From Marinicellulosiphila megalodicopiae (GTDB lineage: Bacteria; Pseudomonadota; Gammaproteobacteria; Pseudomonadales; Natronospirillaceae): a stretch of DNA of 64,000 nt. The DNA lies in the NCBI RefSeq assembly GCF_045862395.1, contig NZ_AP023087.1:4154001-4218000 (forward strand), read 5' to 3'. The position numbers were made by a program, and so were the translations under genes. Below, piece by piece: positions 36,537 to 45,694 of this stretch. How positions within the stretch are numbered: the stretch's first letter is position 1; each line of letters opens with the position of its first letter. The notes under the pieces are model-generated. The model was not told the origin of the DNA, searched no databases, and worked only from the letters and a program-made list of their open reading frames with translations.

Positions 36537-36587
36537 CCGGTACAAATTATTACCGTGTACTGCGAATCATGTTGGCTCAGAGAGTAA
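36180..36587 (+). pseudogene. truncated tniQ, N-terminal part only
   Basis: The 135 codons start MQPLLHNPPMKADECPIRYL and match the intact TniQ at 40324 closely (about 60 percent identity by eye) through NIWNILPI. After that the frame enters unrelated sequence (a 17-residue tail ending CWLRE). The first Cys pair of the zinc finger (CPKCMKEYGY) is present but its partner Cys-His is lost. It lacks the remaining 290 residues, including both HTH domains, so it should not work as a target selector. Confidence 0.8.
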
Positions 36588-36641
36588 CCCTTATCTTTGA
36601 CGACAGCCATAATTTTGGGGCGCGATTATGCCTTAAAACAA

Positions 36642-37052
36642 TTAAAATTCTAACGCTAAGCCTCTTTCCACCCACTCTAAGTCATTTAACTTAAAACATT
36701 TTTCAGAGGCTTTATTTATTGACTCGATCATATTGCTGAATAATGATTCAGTACGATAATGCTTTGCTATTTTATTATATTTCTTCCCTTCTTTCGTTTT
36801 CCACTCAAAAATTATTCGCACAGCATCAGACCCAACCTCACGTGTTCGATCTGTTTTTTTATCGATGGATGAGTAAATAATAATAGAGACACTTTTATTG
36901 CGTAATGTAAATTGATAAACGTATTCATTAATTGGTATTTGATTGTTTTCTAGATTTGATGAGATTTCCGTCCATCTATTAATTTTTCCGGTATTGGCAA
37001 TTGATGTTAAAGTATTTTGAAACTCGGATTTCCAGTATTGTTTGTATGGCAT
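36642..37052 (-). CDS. third gene of the Gabija-like operon, unknown function
   Basis: A 136-residue soluble protein (MPYKQYWKSEFQNTLTSIAN start) located 21 bp after gajB on the same strand, with AGGA upstream of its ATG at 37052. It has a charged beta-rich middle (VSIIIYSSIDKKTD; VRIIFEWKTKEGKKYN) and no recognised motif. Standard Gabija has two genes, so this may be an accessory subunit, a regulator or an unrelated passenger. Its 3' end lies only about 55 bp from the truncated tniQ. Confidence 0.5.
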   Translation of the reverse strand: MPYKQYWKSEFQNTLTSIANTGKINRWTEISSNLENNQIPINEYVYQFTLRNKSVSIIIYSSIDKKTDRTREVGSDAVRIIFEWKTKEGKKYNKIAKHYRTESLFSNMIESINKASEKCFKLNDLEWVERGLALEF

Positions 37053-37073
37053 ATTGGTTCCTAAAACTGTTAT

Positions 37074-38486
37074 TTATGGCAATAAATGTTTCTTTGAGAA
37101 AACGGTTAACGACCTTGCTCCTCGAGACAATGCTACATATAAGTTCGAAGGCGACATTGCACTCGCATCTAAAATTAATGAATGATCAGACTCTAGCCCT
37201 TTTAAAAGTAACGTTGAGCCTATTGCCCGCAAAGGAATTCGTCTATCACCAAGATGCCTTCTCTGCTCAAGGATAGTTTCTGAAGCCTGAACCATTGTTT
37301 TTGTCGAGTCACCACACTTTAATACAACTATTTTTTTCAATGTACTGAAAGCACTGTTTCGATAAATTCTCGTATCTGAGTGACACTCAAGCGTATTCAA
37401 TAAGTTTGTAATTGACTCAATTGAGTTAGATTCAATAACCAACCTCACCGCAACCTCTAACTCAGTGGCTGGCGTTCGGTTTCTTCCTGCCATAATTGTG
37501 GGAATACGTTTTTTTAAATTAGCCAATCCCACTCCAGTCATCATAGAAGAAACAACCTCAAGAAGTTTAAACGCTAATTCATTACCTTTTAACAAGTCCA
37601 TATTCAATGCAAAATCGGTGATATCACCTAAATCAACGGGTTCTACAACATCGATCCCCCTAGTTAAACTAGCAAAGTTATGTCTTGATCGTACATTTAT
37701 TGAATCGCCGATAACTAATAACGAATGATTATCATCGTTTTTATTTCTAATAGAGTATTGAGCTTGGGTTTGTAATTTAATATTTTCTTGGGCATTTGCT
37801 GACAAAGGATTCCAGTGAACGTAATTAGGACACCCTAATAGATCAATTGAGTGCCCATTCAATAACAGCTTTCGACAGTTTAATATCCATTCACCTAATT
37901 CTTGAGCATTTGAATTTATCCACCTCCAAGGTGTATTAAGTTCCATAATTACTGGAAACTTAACCATTACCTCTGATTCCCAGGAAGGCATTGGCCCATC
38001 AAAGTTAAAGATGCACTGCATCGGGTCACCAAAAATAATCGTAGGTAATAATTCAGAAAGTGAGGAAATTAGATTATGTTGTGGCATATCGCAATCTTGG
38101 TACTCATCTACCAACACACGTGAATACGAAGCCTTTAATATGTCAGTTATATGACCTTTAGAAATATACGTATTTACCTTTGTTCGCAATTCTGGATAAA
38201 AGGCTCGTGGATTACTAACTGTAGACTGCAGCCCACATGATGCTGGAAACATATTTGAAAGTCGTAATGCCCAACCATCAATAGTTGAAATAACATAATT
38301 GCTATTGGATACATTTAATCGTTTTAAACGCTGCTTTAATGCCGCTACTCCTGCAGTCGTATGCGTTAACACCAAATAAGGTTTAGTTTGTTTTTGACGT
38401 AACGTTTCAACAATTAAGTGTGTTTTACCACAACCAGCAGGGGCTACGACAGAACCTCGTTCAAAATTTAAAATATTTTCAGACAT
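37074..38486 (-). CDS. gajB: UvrD/Rep-like helicase, Gabija GajB
   Basis: SF1 helicase of about 470 residues, close to the roughly 494 residues of Bacillus GajB. Motif I is VVAPAGCGKT (13-22), Ia STIDGWALRL, II VLVDEYQDCD, III FGDPMQCIF, V LLKGLESDHSLI and VI LYVALSRGARSL. GajB senses or amplifies DNA processing by GajA in phage-infected cells. The ATG at 38486 has AAGGGTGA upstream; a GTG at 38498 overlapping the gajA stop is the alternative. It directly follows gajA, as in known Gabija operons. Confidence 0.8.
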   Translation of the reverse strand: MSENILNFERGSVVAPAGCGKTHLIVETLRQKQTKPYLVLTHTTAGVAALKQRLKRLNVSNSNYVISTIDGWALRLSNMFPASCGLQSTVSNPRAFYPELRTKVNTYISKGHITDILKASYSRVLVDEYQDCDMPQHNLISSLSELLPTIIFGDPMQCIFNFDGPMPSWESEVMVKFPVIMELNTPWRWINSNAQELGEWILNCRKLLLNGHSIDLLGCPNYVHWNPLSANAQENIKLQTQAQYSIRNKNDDNHSLLVIGDSINVRSRHNFASLTRGIDVVEPVDLGDITDFALNMDLLKGNELAFKLLEVVSSMMTGVGLANLKKRIPTIMAGRNRTPATELEVAVRLVIESNSIESITNLLNTLECHSDTRIYRNSAFSTLKKIVVLKCGDSTKTMVQASETILEQRRHLGDRRIPLRAIGSTLLLKGLESDHSLILDASAMSPSNLYVALSRGARSLTVFSKKHLLP

Positions 38487-38494
38487 GGCTTCTA

Positions 38495-40219
38495 TCACCC
38501 TTCATGTCTAGCCCATTTAAATAGATTATTAATAGGGTCAGTCAATTGAACTGAAAAGTCTTTATAAAAAGGCATTACAATTAATTTGCCAATCTGCTCA
38601 GCTGGTTCAATATCTTTAAACCAAGATTTTTTATTAGATACTTTTGATAAAGCTGGCCTCATTGTGTCGTCAAAATTAGTCAACACACTATCTAAACTTA
38701 ATTTATTATTCGAAAAATTTTGAATATTTGAATCAATTGATTCTCGACCTTTTCTTTTAATTGCTAAATCAATTAACTCTGGAATAACTTGCTTAGGAGA
38801 AGATGCAAACAATACGTCTTCTGTTGCACAATTATTACCCCATTCAAAAATAGTAATCCCATTCTTTTGAGCTTCCGCTGTCGGTTTAATATGGTCTGCC
38901 GCTTTATCTGAATCCTTGAAAATAGAAGTTCTATACCCCAATTGCTTAAATACATGCGCTCGCTTAAACATGTCATCACCGCCACCGTCAGCACAGTAAG
39001 TTCCATAAGCTTGAATGCTCATATTATTTTGTTCTTGGCAATATAGATCAATACCTCTAATTAAGCCAATTTCCGTCTTACCCTCACAAACAATTACTGA
39101 TTTACTAAAAAAAGCCTCAGCACAAACTCTTAATGTACTTTGTTGATCATCAGTACCCTCTAATGAATAAACCATATGAGATAGATGGCTATTGGGTGGT
39201 GGGAATGGTGCAACTTTAGTTTTTCGTATTACATGGAGTTGATTGGCTTGGAGCTCCCTTAATACATAGGGGGAGTGGGTAGTAATGAATACTTGCTGTT
39301 CTGGCTGTTGAGATTTAGAACCAAGTTCATTCAATAGCCTGGATATCCTAAATGGCTCTAAACCATATTCCGCCTCATCAATAATCAATAAATTAGAATT
39401 ATTGGCAGCTTTTTGAAGGCCACTAATTAATAAGCGTGATGATCCAGTACCTAACTGCCTTAAAGGGGTATTATCATCATGGAGGCTTATCGCACCATTT
39501 GAAAAAGAGACACTTTTAACATCTAGCAAGGCTTTTAAATCACCGACAGGTACACCTAAATTATTCGCCACGGTTTTCACTTGTGTAAGAACTGAATCAA
39601 TATTTTCAATTTTTTGTCCTGAGAAACTTTCACGAGCACCTCTACCAAGCTCTGCTAACATTGATTTAGTGTCAAAATCACCCTCAGTTAGTTTATTTAA
39701 AACTGAATGACTTCCCCAAGCTAGATGCTGATTAGATGTGGAGCCAAGCCTAATAGGTGTTATTAGCTCTCTATGCTTCCAAACTAGTCTTTTTTCGAAA
39801 CCGTTTTCGTTCGCTCTTTCTGAGTACAAATGCCAATCTGGGTCTAAATCGGCTCCAACAGATAGCTTCATAGTTAAGACAGTTTCTTCATTGACTTGAG
39901 GTTCGTCAGTGATATTTCCAGAAACTGGATCAAAGCTTCTCAAAAACATTCCGTATGAATCTAAATTTTTAAGTTCATCATTAAGGGCACCTAAAGTGAC
40001 CCATATTTCAATTGGTTGTTTTACATTTAACTCATGAAAATCTGCGTCACTAAAAGGAAATGAACGTCTAGCTCCTAATGCCAAATCGATCGCTTCTAAC
40101 ACAGTTGATTTACCAGAATCACCAGGCCCAATAAGGCAATTAAGCCCTGGATTAGGGAGCCATACTAACTCTTTAATAACTCTAAAATTTTTTATATGAA
40201 TATGTCTAATTTCAGCCAA
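38495..40219 (-). CDS. gajA: OLD-family ATPase/TOPRIM nuclease, Gabija GajA
   Basis: A 574-residue protein, almost the length of Bacillus GajA (578). The ABC-type ATPase has Walker A GPGDSGKS (31-38), signature-like LGTGSSRLL (256-264) and Walker B LLIIDEAEYG (277-286). The C-terminal TOPRIM nuclease has VIVCEGKTE with E379, ADGGGDD (about 411) and FKDSD (436). GajA nicks DNA and is held in check by nucleotides until infection depletes them. The start is TTG at 40219 with GGGAG eight bases upstream. It is divergent from tniQ, with a 104-bp shared promoter region. Confidence 0.85.
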   Translation of the reverse strand: MAEIRHIHIKNFRVIKELVWLPNPGLNCLIGPGDSGKSTVLEAIDLALGARRSFPFSDADFHELNVKQPIEIWVTLGALNDELKNLDSYGMFLRSFDPVSGNITDEPQVNEETVLTMKLSVGADLDPDWHLYSERANENGFEKRLVWKHRELITPIRLGSTSNQHLAWGSHSVLNKLTEGDFDTKSMLAELGRGARESFSGQKIENIDSVLTQVKTVANNLGVPVGDLKALLDVKSVSFSNGAISLHDDNTPLRQLGTGSSRLLISGLQKAANNSNLLIIDEAEYGLEPFRISRLLNELGSKSQQPEQQVFITTHSPYVLRELQANQLHVIRKTKVAPFPPPNSHLSHMVYSLEGTDDQQSTLRVCAEAFFSKSVIVCEGKTEIGLIRGIDLYCQEQNNMSIQAYGTYCADGGGDDMFKRAHVFKQLGYRTSIFKDSDKAADHIKPTAEAQKNGITIFEWGNNCATEDVLFASSPKQVIPELIDLAIKRKGRESIDSNIQNFSNNKLSLDSVLTNFDDTMRPALSKVSNKKSWFKDIEPAEQIGKLIVMPFYKDFSVQLTDPINNLFKWARHEG

Positions 40220-40686
40220 AACAAGCTCCCTTTGGTGTGATTATCAATTGATAAATATATTAATTCATTCTCACATTTATAGCATTATTTAACTAAGCTT
40301 TAAATTTAACTCATATTGATTTTATGCAACCACTACTTAGCAAACCACCAATAAAACCTGATGAATGTCCGATTCGCTATTTAACCCGAGTTAGTGAGGC
40401 TAATGGATTTTTACATTTTGGCTACCTACTTCAACATGCAGAACTTTCTCAAAGAAACAGTAGCCCACCAATTAAGCAATTACTAGAAGGTAGGTTTGAT
40501 ATACATCAATATATGGAAAAACTTTCACTTCCAGTTCCAGTTAAAAAAAATCCATTAAAAAAAATAATTAATGATTACCAGCCGAACATCCACCATCCCG
40601 CAATACTGATCACTACACCCAAGTTCTGTGTTAAATGTATAGAAAAGTATGGTTATGCTAAAAATATATGGAATATATTACCAATA
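40136..40686 (+). repeat. 551-bp segmental duplication, copy B (intact gajA / tniQ hinge)
   Basis: Intact counterpart of 35992-36536. It contains the 5' end of gajA, the divergent promoter region and the 5' quarter of the large tniQ. Divergence between copies is visible mainly in third codon positions and small indels, so the duplication is not very recent, or it came from a related element. Confidence 0.85.
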
Positions 40687-41607
40687 TTAATTTGTCCCGA
40701 ACATAACTTACTACTCAGCAATGAGACTCGTAATGGTAGAAAAATAACTTGGCATGAAAGACAATTAATTTCAAATAATGGATTTAAAGGAATTAACGCT
40801 AAAAAATTTAATGGTTTAATTTATCTACACGATTTAATTAACAACAAATTAAATAACATCAATCAAGATTCACAATTACATGAATTATTCAGACATACAA
40901 ATACGACAGAAACTATCAGCATCATAAATCATATTGCCTTTATTATTTATAAATTAGAACACAGTGAATCAGGATTATTGAGAAACCTAAAAATAAATGA
41001 TCAATTTAAATTATTTAATGAAGCTTCTTTTATAATAAAGAATTGGCCTAATTCCTTCCATGATCTACTGGAAAAGCATCATTTAAAATTCAACCAATGT
41101 AAATCATTCTCTATTCAAAAGTCATTTAAACATATTTATAAGTTTATTTATAAATGCCGTGAGATTGAAGGCTACAAATTGATATTCAAAGAATATGAAA
41201 AATTCATAAACACAAAACAGGAATACATGAGAAGCTCAGATCTTAATAGAATTACTCATTTTTCGTTAAAGCCACAAAATCTACGATATTACAATCGTAA
41301 GGATGTAATTAAGCTATTACATACAACTAGTAGAACTATCAATAAGTTAATAGAAAAGAAAACACTAAATACTATTTTAGTAAACGGCGAATTGAAATTT
41401 TCAAAGGATGATATAGACGAACACGCTAGAAAAAAATCAGAAAATTTAAATTTTAGTCAAACAATGAAGTTACTAAATATTCCTGAGAAAAAACTACACA
41501 AAATAATTAAAAATAAATTATTGATCATTACTTCCTATCCTGACAAATCAAACAAAGAATGGAGTATCAACAAAGAGTCAATACTCCAATTCTCTCAAAG
41601 TAATTAA
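40324..41607 (+). CDS. tniQ: TniQ/TnsD-family target selector with tandem HTH domains
   Basis: A 427-residue protein, TnsD-like in architecture. The N-terminal TniQ domain starts PPIKPDECPIRYLTRVSEAN (about 8-27), followed by a zinc finger CVKCIEKYGYAKN ... CPEHNLLL (about 108-135). The C-terminus has two successive MerR/excisionase-type HTH units (YNRKDVIKLLHTTSRTINKL; FSQTMKLLNIPEKKLHKIIK). TnsD/TniQ proteins bind the attachment site and recruit TnsC. It is the second TniQ of this element and converges on the tns operon. Tandem HTHs suggest recognition of an extended DNA site. Confidence 0.8.
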   Translation: MQPLLSKPPIKPDECPIRYLTRVSEANGFLHFGYLLQHAELSQRNSSPPIKQLLEGRFDIHQYMEKLSLPVPVKKNPLKKIINDYQPNIHHPAILITTPKFCVKCIEKYGYAKNIWNILPILICPEHNLLLSNETRNGRKITWHERQLISNNGFKGINAKKFNGLIYLHDLINNKLNNINQDSQLHELFRHTNTTETISIINHIAFIIYKLEHSESGLLRNLKINDQFKLFNEASFIIKNWPNSFHDLLEKHHLKFNQCKSFSIQKSFKHIYKFIYKCREIEGYKLIFKEYEKFINTKQEYMRSSDLNRITHFSLKPQNLRYYNRKDVIKLLHTTSRTINKLIEKKTLNTILVNGELKFSKDDIDEHARKKSENLNFSQTMKLLNIPEKKLHKIIKNKLLIITSYPDKSNKEWSINKESILQFSQSN

Positions 41608-41767
41608 ATTGTAACTAATTCATTTACAGATACAATAAGTTTATTAAAAAAGTCTCACTTAAAATAATATTAGCAAGTGGTTAGTTAAAATTATAAAAAA
41701 ACAAAACACATACTTACGTCAATATCAACAATGACAATCTAAAATTTTAACAATCTAGAGAACTATT

Positions 41768-41890
41768 ATGTATTTCAGAAAGGAAGTTAAAGAAACTTAT
41801 TATAGAGCGATTATTAAAAGTAAACATGATATCTTACGTAGAAAATGAAGAATGGAGTATCGCCAAATAATCAACACTCCAATTAACTAT
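41768..41890 (+). pseudogene. 3' relic of a tniQ C-terminal HTH
   Basis: With one frameshift the plus strand reads VKETYYRAIIKSKHD and then MISYVENEEWSIAK, stop, STLQL. This parallels the end of the intact TniQ at 40324 (HKIIKNKLLIITSYP, NKEWSINKESILQF). At DNA level GAATGGAGTATC and CACTCCAATT-type strings recur in both. It is a degraded third tniQ-type sequence lying between the two intact ones. Confidence 0.6.
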
Positions 41891-41897
41891 AAAAAAA

Positions 41898-42845
41898 TCA
41901 ATTATTCAATTTTTCTCTACCCGATTTAAATTGAACTTTAATAGTATCTTTTTCGTATAAATCAAGTTCCATATCAGGAATTTTTGATATAGATTCATAT
42001 ATATCCTCTTCTTTATTTGAGACACCATCTCCCCACTCATTTAAAAAAAGGCGCTCATCCCCATTAAATTTAGTGAACTCCCTTAACATCTCATAAAAAT
42101 AGACCATCATATTACGAAACCTAAAAATAATTTTTTTCCGATAGCACTCATATCTAATATCAAAATCAAGTTTCATCCTATCAAAAAACAATTTTTCCAG
42201 AGATAACAAACTGAATTTTTCAAAATCGTTATCATCAACAAATTTCTCTACAACATCGAAATCACCTACACCCTCTAGAATACCATTTTTATTAAGATTA
42301 AAAAAATAGAATGTAATCAAATTACATTTATACACACGATATTCAATTATTTTATAGTAGCTATCCTCAATTTCCGGAAAAGCTATCAGAACCTTACACA
42401 ACTCCTCATACTTCAAATTAACATCTGGAAATAACCAAATTTTATTATTAGTAAATCTAATAATTTCTCGACCACTAAATAAATCATCCATTTCTTCATC
42501 ATGAAAATGGCATTTATAATATGATTTATTCCTCCAGAAATATCTTATGTAAGGATCGTTTTTATAACATGATTTACAAACCATAAAGTTATTAGACAAA
42601 TCTCTAAATAACATATTACTAATATCGAAACATTTTATTTTTACAACAATACCAGCATTTTCTTTCAACCCAAAAACAATTGATTCATACCAACAAAATT
42701 TTCTATTAAAGCTTTCACTTTTTAAATCAAGTATTTCTAATAGATCATCTACATTCTTAAAACCATTCCTTTCAGAAAGCCTCCACAGATAATCACTCAG
42801 CATTTCATCTTTTTTAATAGATGAAAAATAAGGTAATTTAATCAT
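41898..42845 (-). CDS. tniQ: TniQ-family protein of the tns operon
   Basis: I start it at the ATG at 42845, which overlaps the end of tnsC by eight bases; a longer frame would run through tnsC. The 315-residue protein begins MIKLPYFSSIKKDEMLSDYL and WRLSERNGF, the TniQ signature. Its zinc finger is CKSCYKNDPYIRYFWRNK ... CHFHDEEM at about residues 108-135. There is no clear C-terminal HTH. It is shorter and quite different from the 427-residue TniQ, so the element carries two selectors of distinct type. It is the fourth gene of tnsA-B-C-tniQ. Confidence 0.8.
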   Translation of the reverse strand: MIKLPYFSSIKKDEMLSDYLWRLSERNGFKNVDDLLEILDLKSESFNRKFCWYESIVFGLKENAGIVVKIKCFDISNMLFRDLSNNFMVCKSCYKNDPYIRYFWRNKSYYKCHFHDEEMDDLFSGREIIRFTNNKIWLFPDVNLKYEELCKVLIAFPEIEDSYYKIIEYRVYKCNLITFYFFNLNKNGILEGVGDFDVVEKFVDDNDFEKFSLLSLEKLFFDRMKLDFDIRYECYRKKIIFRFRNMMVYFYEMLREFTKFNGDERLFLNEWGDGVSNKEEDIYESISKIPDMELDLYEKDTIKVQFKSGREKLNN

Positions 42846-43806
42846 AAGAAATAAATTCTCCGTCAATATATTTATACTTCTTATACAAGGGAGGTACCAT
42901 TTTAACTTTATATGGCTTTTCCTCAAACTTCCAACTTGTAGTTTGTTTAATTTCAAAAAATTCTAATTCTTTGATACCTACTAAAAAATTATTTTTCTCA
43001 TCAGAAACACCTTTCACCCTTAATTCCAATGCAAACAATTTCATCAATTTATTTTTATTTTTATCAGATAACTTACTTACACAAATAGCAATCAAACTAC
43101 TTAAAGATCTCATCGACCCTTTAGTGTAACTATATAGCCTTAATGACAGATCTTTATCAGATAGATCAACTTCTGGAAATAGACAGTAATCTATTGAAAA
43201 TTGTCTTAGTAGTTTCCTGAAATCAGTAAAGTTTTCCGACACATTATAGCCTGATAAATTAAAACGAAATGATATCCTACTTGATAATTGGCTGTTAGAT
43301 TCAACAAAATCAATGGTCCAAGGCATACCAACCAATACAATTGGTATTTTAAGATCATTCATTAAATCTTTAAACCAATCAGCTATAGTTGGCAATCGAT
43401 CAACTCGATTATTTTGAACAGTGACCTGAACCTCATCAAAAACAATAATTTTTGTTTTACAAGTTTTAACAAGAGTTTTTAGACGCTCCCTTAATTCATG
43501 AATATTTCTAATTTTTCTACCTTGCTGAGGATCTTGAATTGCCTTTAACGTTTCAATAGAAAATTCCTTCACTCCTTTTACACTTTGCAATAGCACATAT
43601 ACAACTGGAATTTCTGTAAATTCTTGATGAATAATTGGTGGGTATTTATTTTTGAAATACGTAATTAATGCAGATTTACCCGAACCAGTTTCTCCAGTCA
43701 GAACCATATTACAGTCACCCGATTCGATATAATCAGAATCTTTTAAATATTCAAGTGATTTAATAACCCTGGATACGCCAGGAGTTAAAATAAATTTATT
43801 ATTCAT
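42838..43806 (-). CDS. tnsC: Tn7-like transposition regulator ATPase TnsC
   Basis: A 322-residue AAA+ ATPase that links target selectors to the TnsAB transposase. Walker A is LTGETGSGKS (about 37-46), Walker B KIIVFDEVQ (about 118-126). The sensor I region follows as VLVGMPWTI, with an arginine-rich SRISFRFNL segment. GGAGG lies ten bases before the ATG at 43806, and the gene overlaps the end of tnsB by eight bases. The length fits short TnsC/TniB-like members rather than the 555 residues of Tn7 TnsC. Confidence 0.9.
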   Translation of the reverse strand: MNNKFILTPGVSRVIKSLEYLKDSDYIESGDCNMVLTGETGSGKSALITYFKNKYPPIIHQEFTEIPVVYVLLQSVKGVKEFSIETLKAIQDPQQGRKIRNIHELRERLKTLVKTCKTKIIVFDEVQVTVQNNRVDRLPTIADWFKDLMNDLKIPIVLVGMPWTIDFVESNSQLSSRISFRFNLSGYNVSENFTDFRKLLRQFSIDYCLFPEVDLSDKDLSLRLYSYTKGSMRSLSSLIAICVSKLSDKNKNKLMKLFALELRVKGVSDEKNNFLVGIKELEFFEIKQTTSWKFEEKPYKVKMVPPLYKKYKYIDGEFISYD

Positions 43807-45694
43807 CACCCCAACCCTCCATATTTAAATCGTCATCGAAGTATTTATTTTGAACCACTTCTTTTTGTACATTTGCGACATCACCAATATCTTTAAGAAT
43901 ATCAACATCGAACCCTTCCTTCATAGCCCTAGCGGATTTAAGTTTTGTTTTCTGAGTTTTTCTTTGACGAGTAAAATCAACACTTTCTTCAACTTTTTTA
44001 TTAAATTTAATTTTAGATTCAATCATTTCTTTATCATTTAACTTTTCTTTAACTATAGACCTCCTTTCTTTAAGAATTGATCTATGCTCAAACATAGATA
44101 TTCCATTAGAGTATTCATACTCGACACAATTCACTTGCATATAACAGTTATTTTCTTCATCAAACACCAAAATAAATAACAAGTTAAGCGGATTATATTT
44201 AAATGTTAAATTAATTTTTCCTTTTATCTTAAATAATTCCTTCAAATATATATTTGAATAATTTAAATGTTCGAATCTAATTCCCATTTTACTAAGCACA
44301 CGTTCTGAAGAGGGAAGCAATACTATTGAAAGTTTTTTACTATCAACAACAGGTATTAAATTTTCTTTTTCACTTTCCTCCCACAACTCTAACGGTGACT
44401 CAATATTATTAGCTCTTGGTGTTTTGTGATAAATATTAAGCAACCAAAATTCAAAAATCTCAATTAATTTATTAAGGCTTAAGCCGTATTCACTGCTTTT
44501 TATATTATTATGGCCTTTGAAAGAGTTTTCTTTAGTACCAGGAGTAGATATATTATCAAAGTGATATAAAAACTCAGTATTAATGGTTCCATAAGTCCTC
44601 TCAACTTTTGGCTTATATTTAGGTGCTTTAACTGGAGAAACCTGAACAACAAACCCCAAATCATTTGATACAGATTGCAATGCATTTCCAATAAATTCTT
44701 TTCCATTATCAATTACTATTGATTCTGGTATACCATGGCAAGGCCATTGATATGGGTCCTCCTTTTTTAAGAATGCCATCCTCAATGTAAGGAACACTTT
44801 AAGAACTGAATTTTGCTCATAAGAAATTGTATACCCTAATATCATTGAAGAATAACAATCTATTATTGTTGTAAGATAAGGGCGACCAAGCTTAACTATT
44901 CCAACTTCATCATAAATATCCATATCCAACTGTGTATGATCAATTTCAATTTTTTCCAAAATTCTAGTTACTTTTGGAGGAGTAGTTTCTGTATTAGTTA
45001 TATGATTCCGTGCATATGCCTTGCCTTTCGTACGAACAACTTTTTCATAATAAGGGAGCCTATCAATATAATTTTTAATAGTATTATAGGATGGAATTTG
45101 ATAATTTAATTTTTCCTCCCTTGCTAACTCCAATACAGAACATTCGATTTTCTTATATATAACCGAAATTGGTCGATTATATTCATCAACATACTTATCA
45201 GTTACTTTTTTTATTATCGCCATAATTTTTGGATTTAATCGAGAAGTATACTTTCTTTTTAATTTGGATTTATTAATTAAACCTAGGTACCCAAATTCAA
45301 TATAAGAGTCAATCCATCGAATTAAAGTAGAATAGCTCGGAGGTGATAATTCCATTATATTTTTTGAAACTTTTCTTGATAATTCTTCCAATTTAGGCTT
45401 TGATTTCGAAACACCTTCATTTAGAGCCGCTCTAACAAATTTATACCTGTATTCTAAAATTTCAATCTGCTCTTTACCCAATTGATCTATAGAATGCGGA
45501 ATTTTATTTTCATTAGAGAAAATAATTTTTCCTTTATTTATAGATTTAATAATTTCCTTAATTGAATATTTTTTAGCTGTCCCTTGTTCTAAGTTTCTAA
45601 CAAGAACTTCATTTTCATTAATTTGAATAATAATATGATCTACGCTTAATTTTTTTCTAAAGCTAAATATTTGACCTATTTCAAGCTTGTTCAT
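43799..45694 (-). CDS. tnsB: Tn7-like DDE transposase TnsB
   Basis: A 631-residue retroviral-type integrase that joins the 3' transposon ends to target DNA and binds end repeats. The catalytic triad is D252 (EIDHTQLDM), D329 (VIDNGKEF) and E365 (PKVERTYGT), preceded by HTH domains (about 90-210) and followed by a beta-barrel and a basic, Lys-rich tail. The ATG at 45694 has GAGG six bases upstream and overlaps tnsA by 14 bases. The operon order tnsA-tnsB-tnsC-tniQ is standard. Confidence 0.95.
   Translation of the reverse strand: MNKLEIGQIFSFRKKLSVDHIIIQINENEVLVRNLEQGTAKKYSIKEIIKSINKGKIIFSNENKIPHSIDQLGKEQIEILEYRYKFVRAALNEGVSKSKPKLEELSRKVSKNIMELSPPSYSTLIRWIDSYIEFGYLGLINKSKLKRKYTSRLNPKIMAIIKKVTDKYVDEYNRPISVIYKKIECSVLELAREEKLNYQIPSYNTIKNYIDRLPYYEKVVRTKGKAYARNHITNTETTPPKVTRILEKIEIDHTQLDMDIYDEVGIVKLGRPYLTTIIDCYSSMILGYTISYEQNSVLKVFLTLRMAFLKKEDPYQWPCHGIPESIVIDNGKEFIGNALQSVSNDLGFVVQVSPVKAPKYKPKVERTYGTINTEFLYHFDNISTPGTKENSFKGHNNIKSSEYGLSLNKLIEIFEFWLLNIYHKTPRANNIESPLELWEESEKENLIPVVDSKKLSIVLLPSSERVLSKMGIRFEHLNYSNIYLKELFKIKGKINLTFKYNPLNLLFILVFDEENNCYMQVNCVEYEYSNGISMFEHRSILKERRSIVKEKLNDKEMIESKIKFNKKVEESVDFTRQRKTQKTKLKSARAMKEGFDVDILKDIGDVANVQKEVVQNKYFDDDLNMEGWGDE

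Noticed and set aside
36587..36641. Target-site duplication at the broken tniQ edge
   Set aside because: I found no matching short repeat at 35980-35992 or 36536-36641, so insertion by a transposase at this point is not supported.
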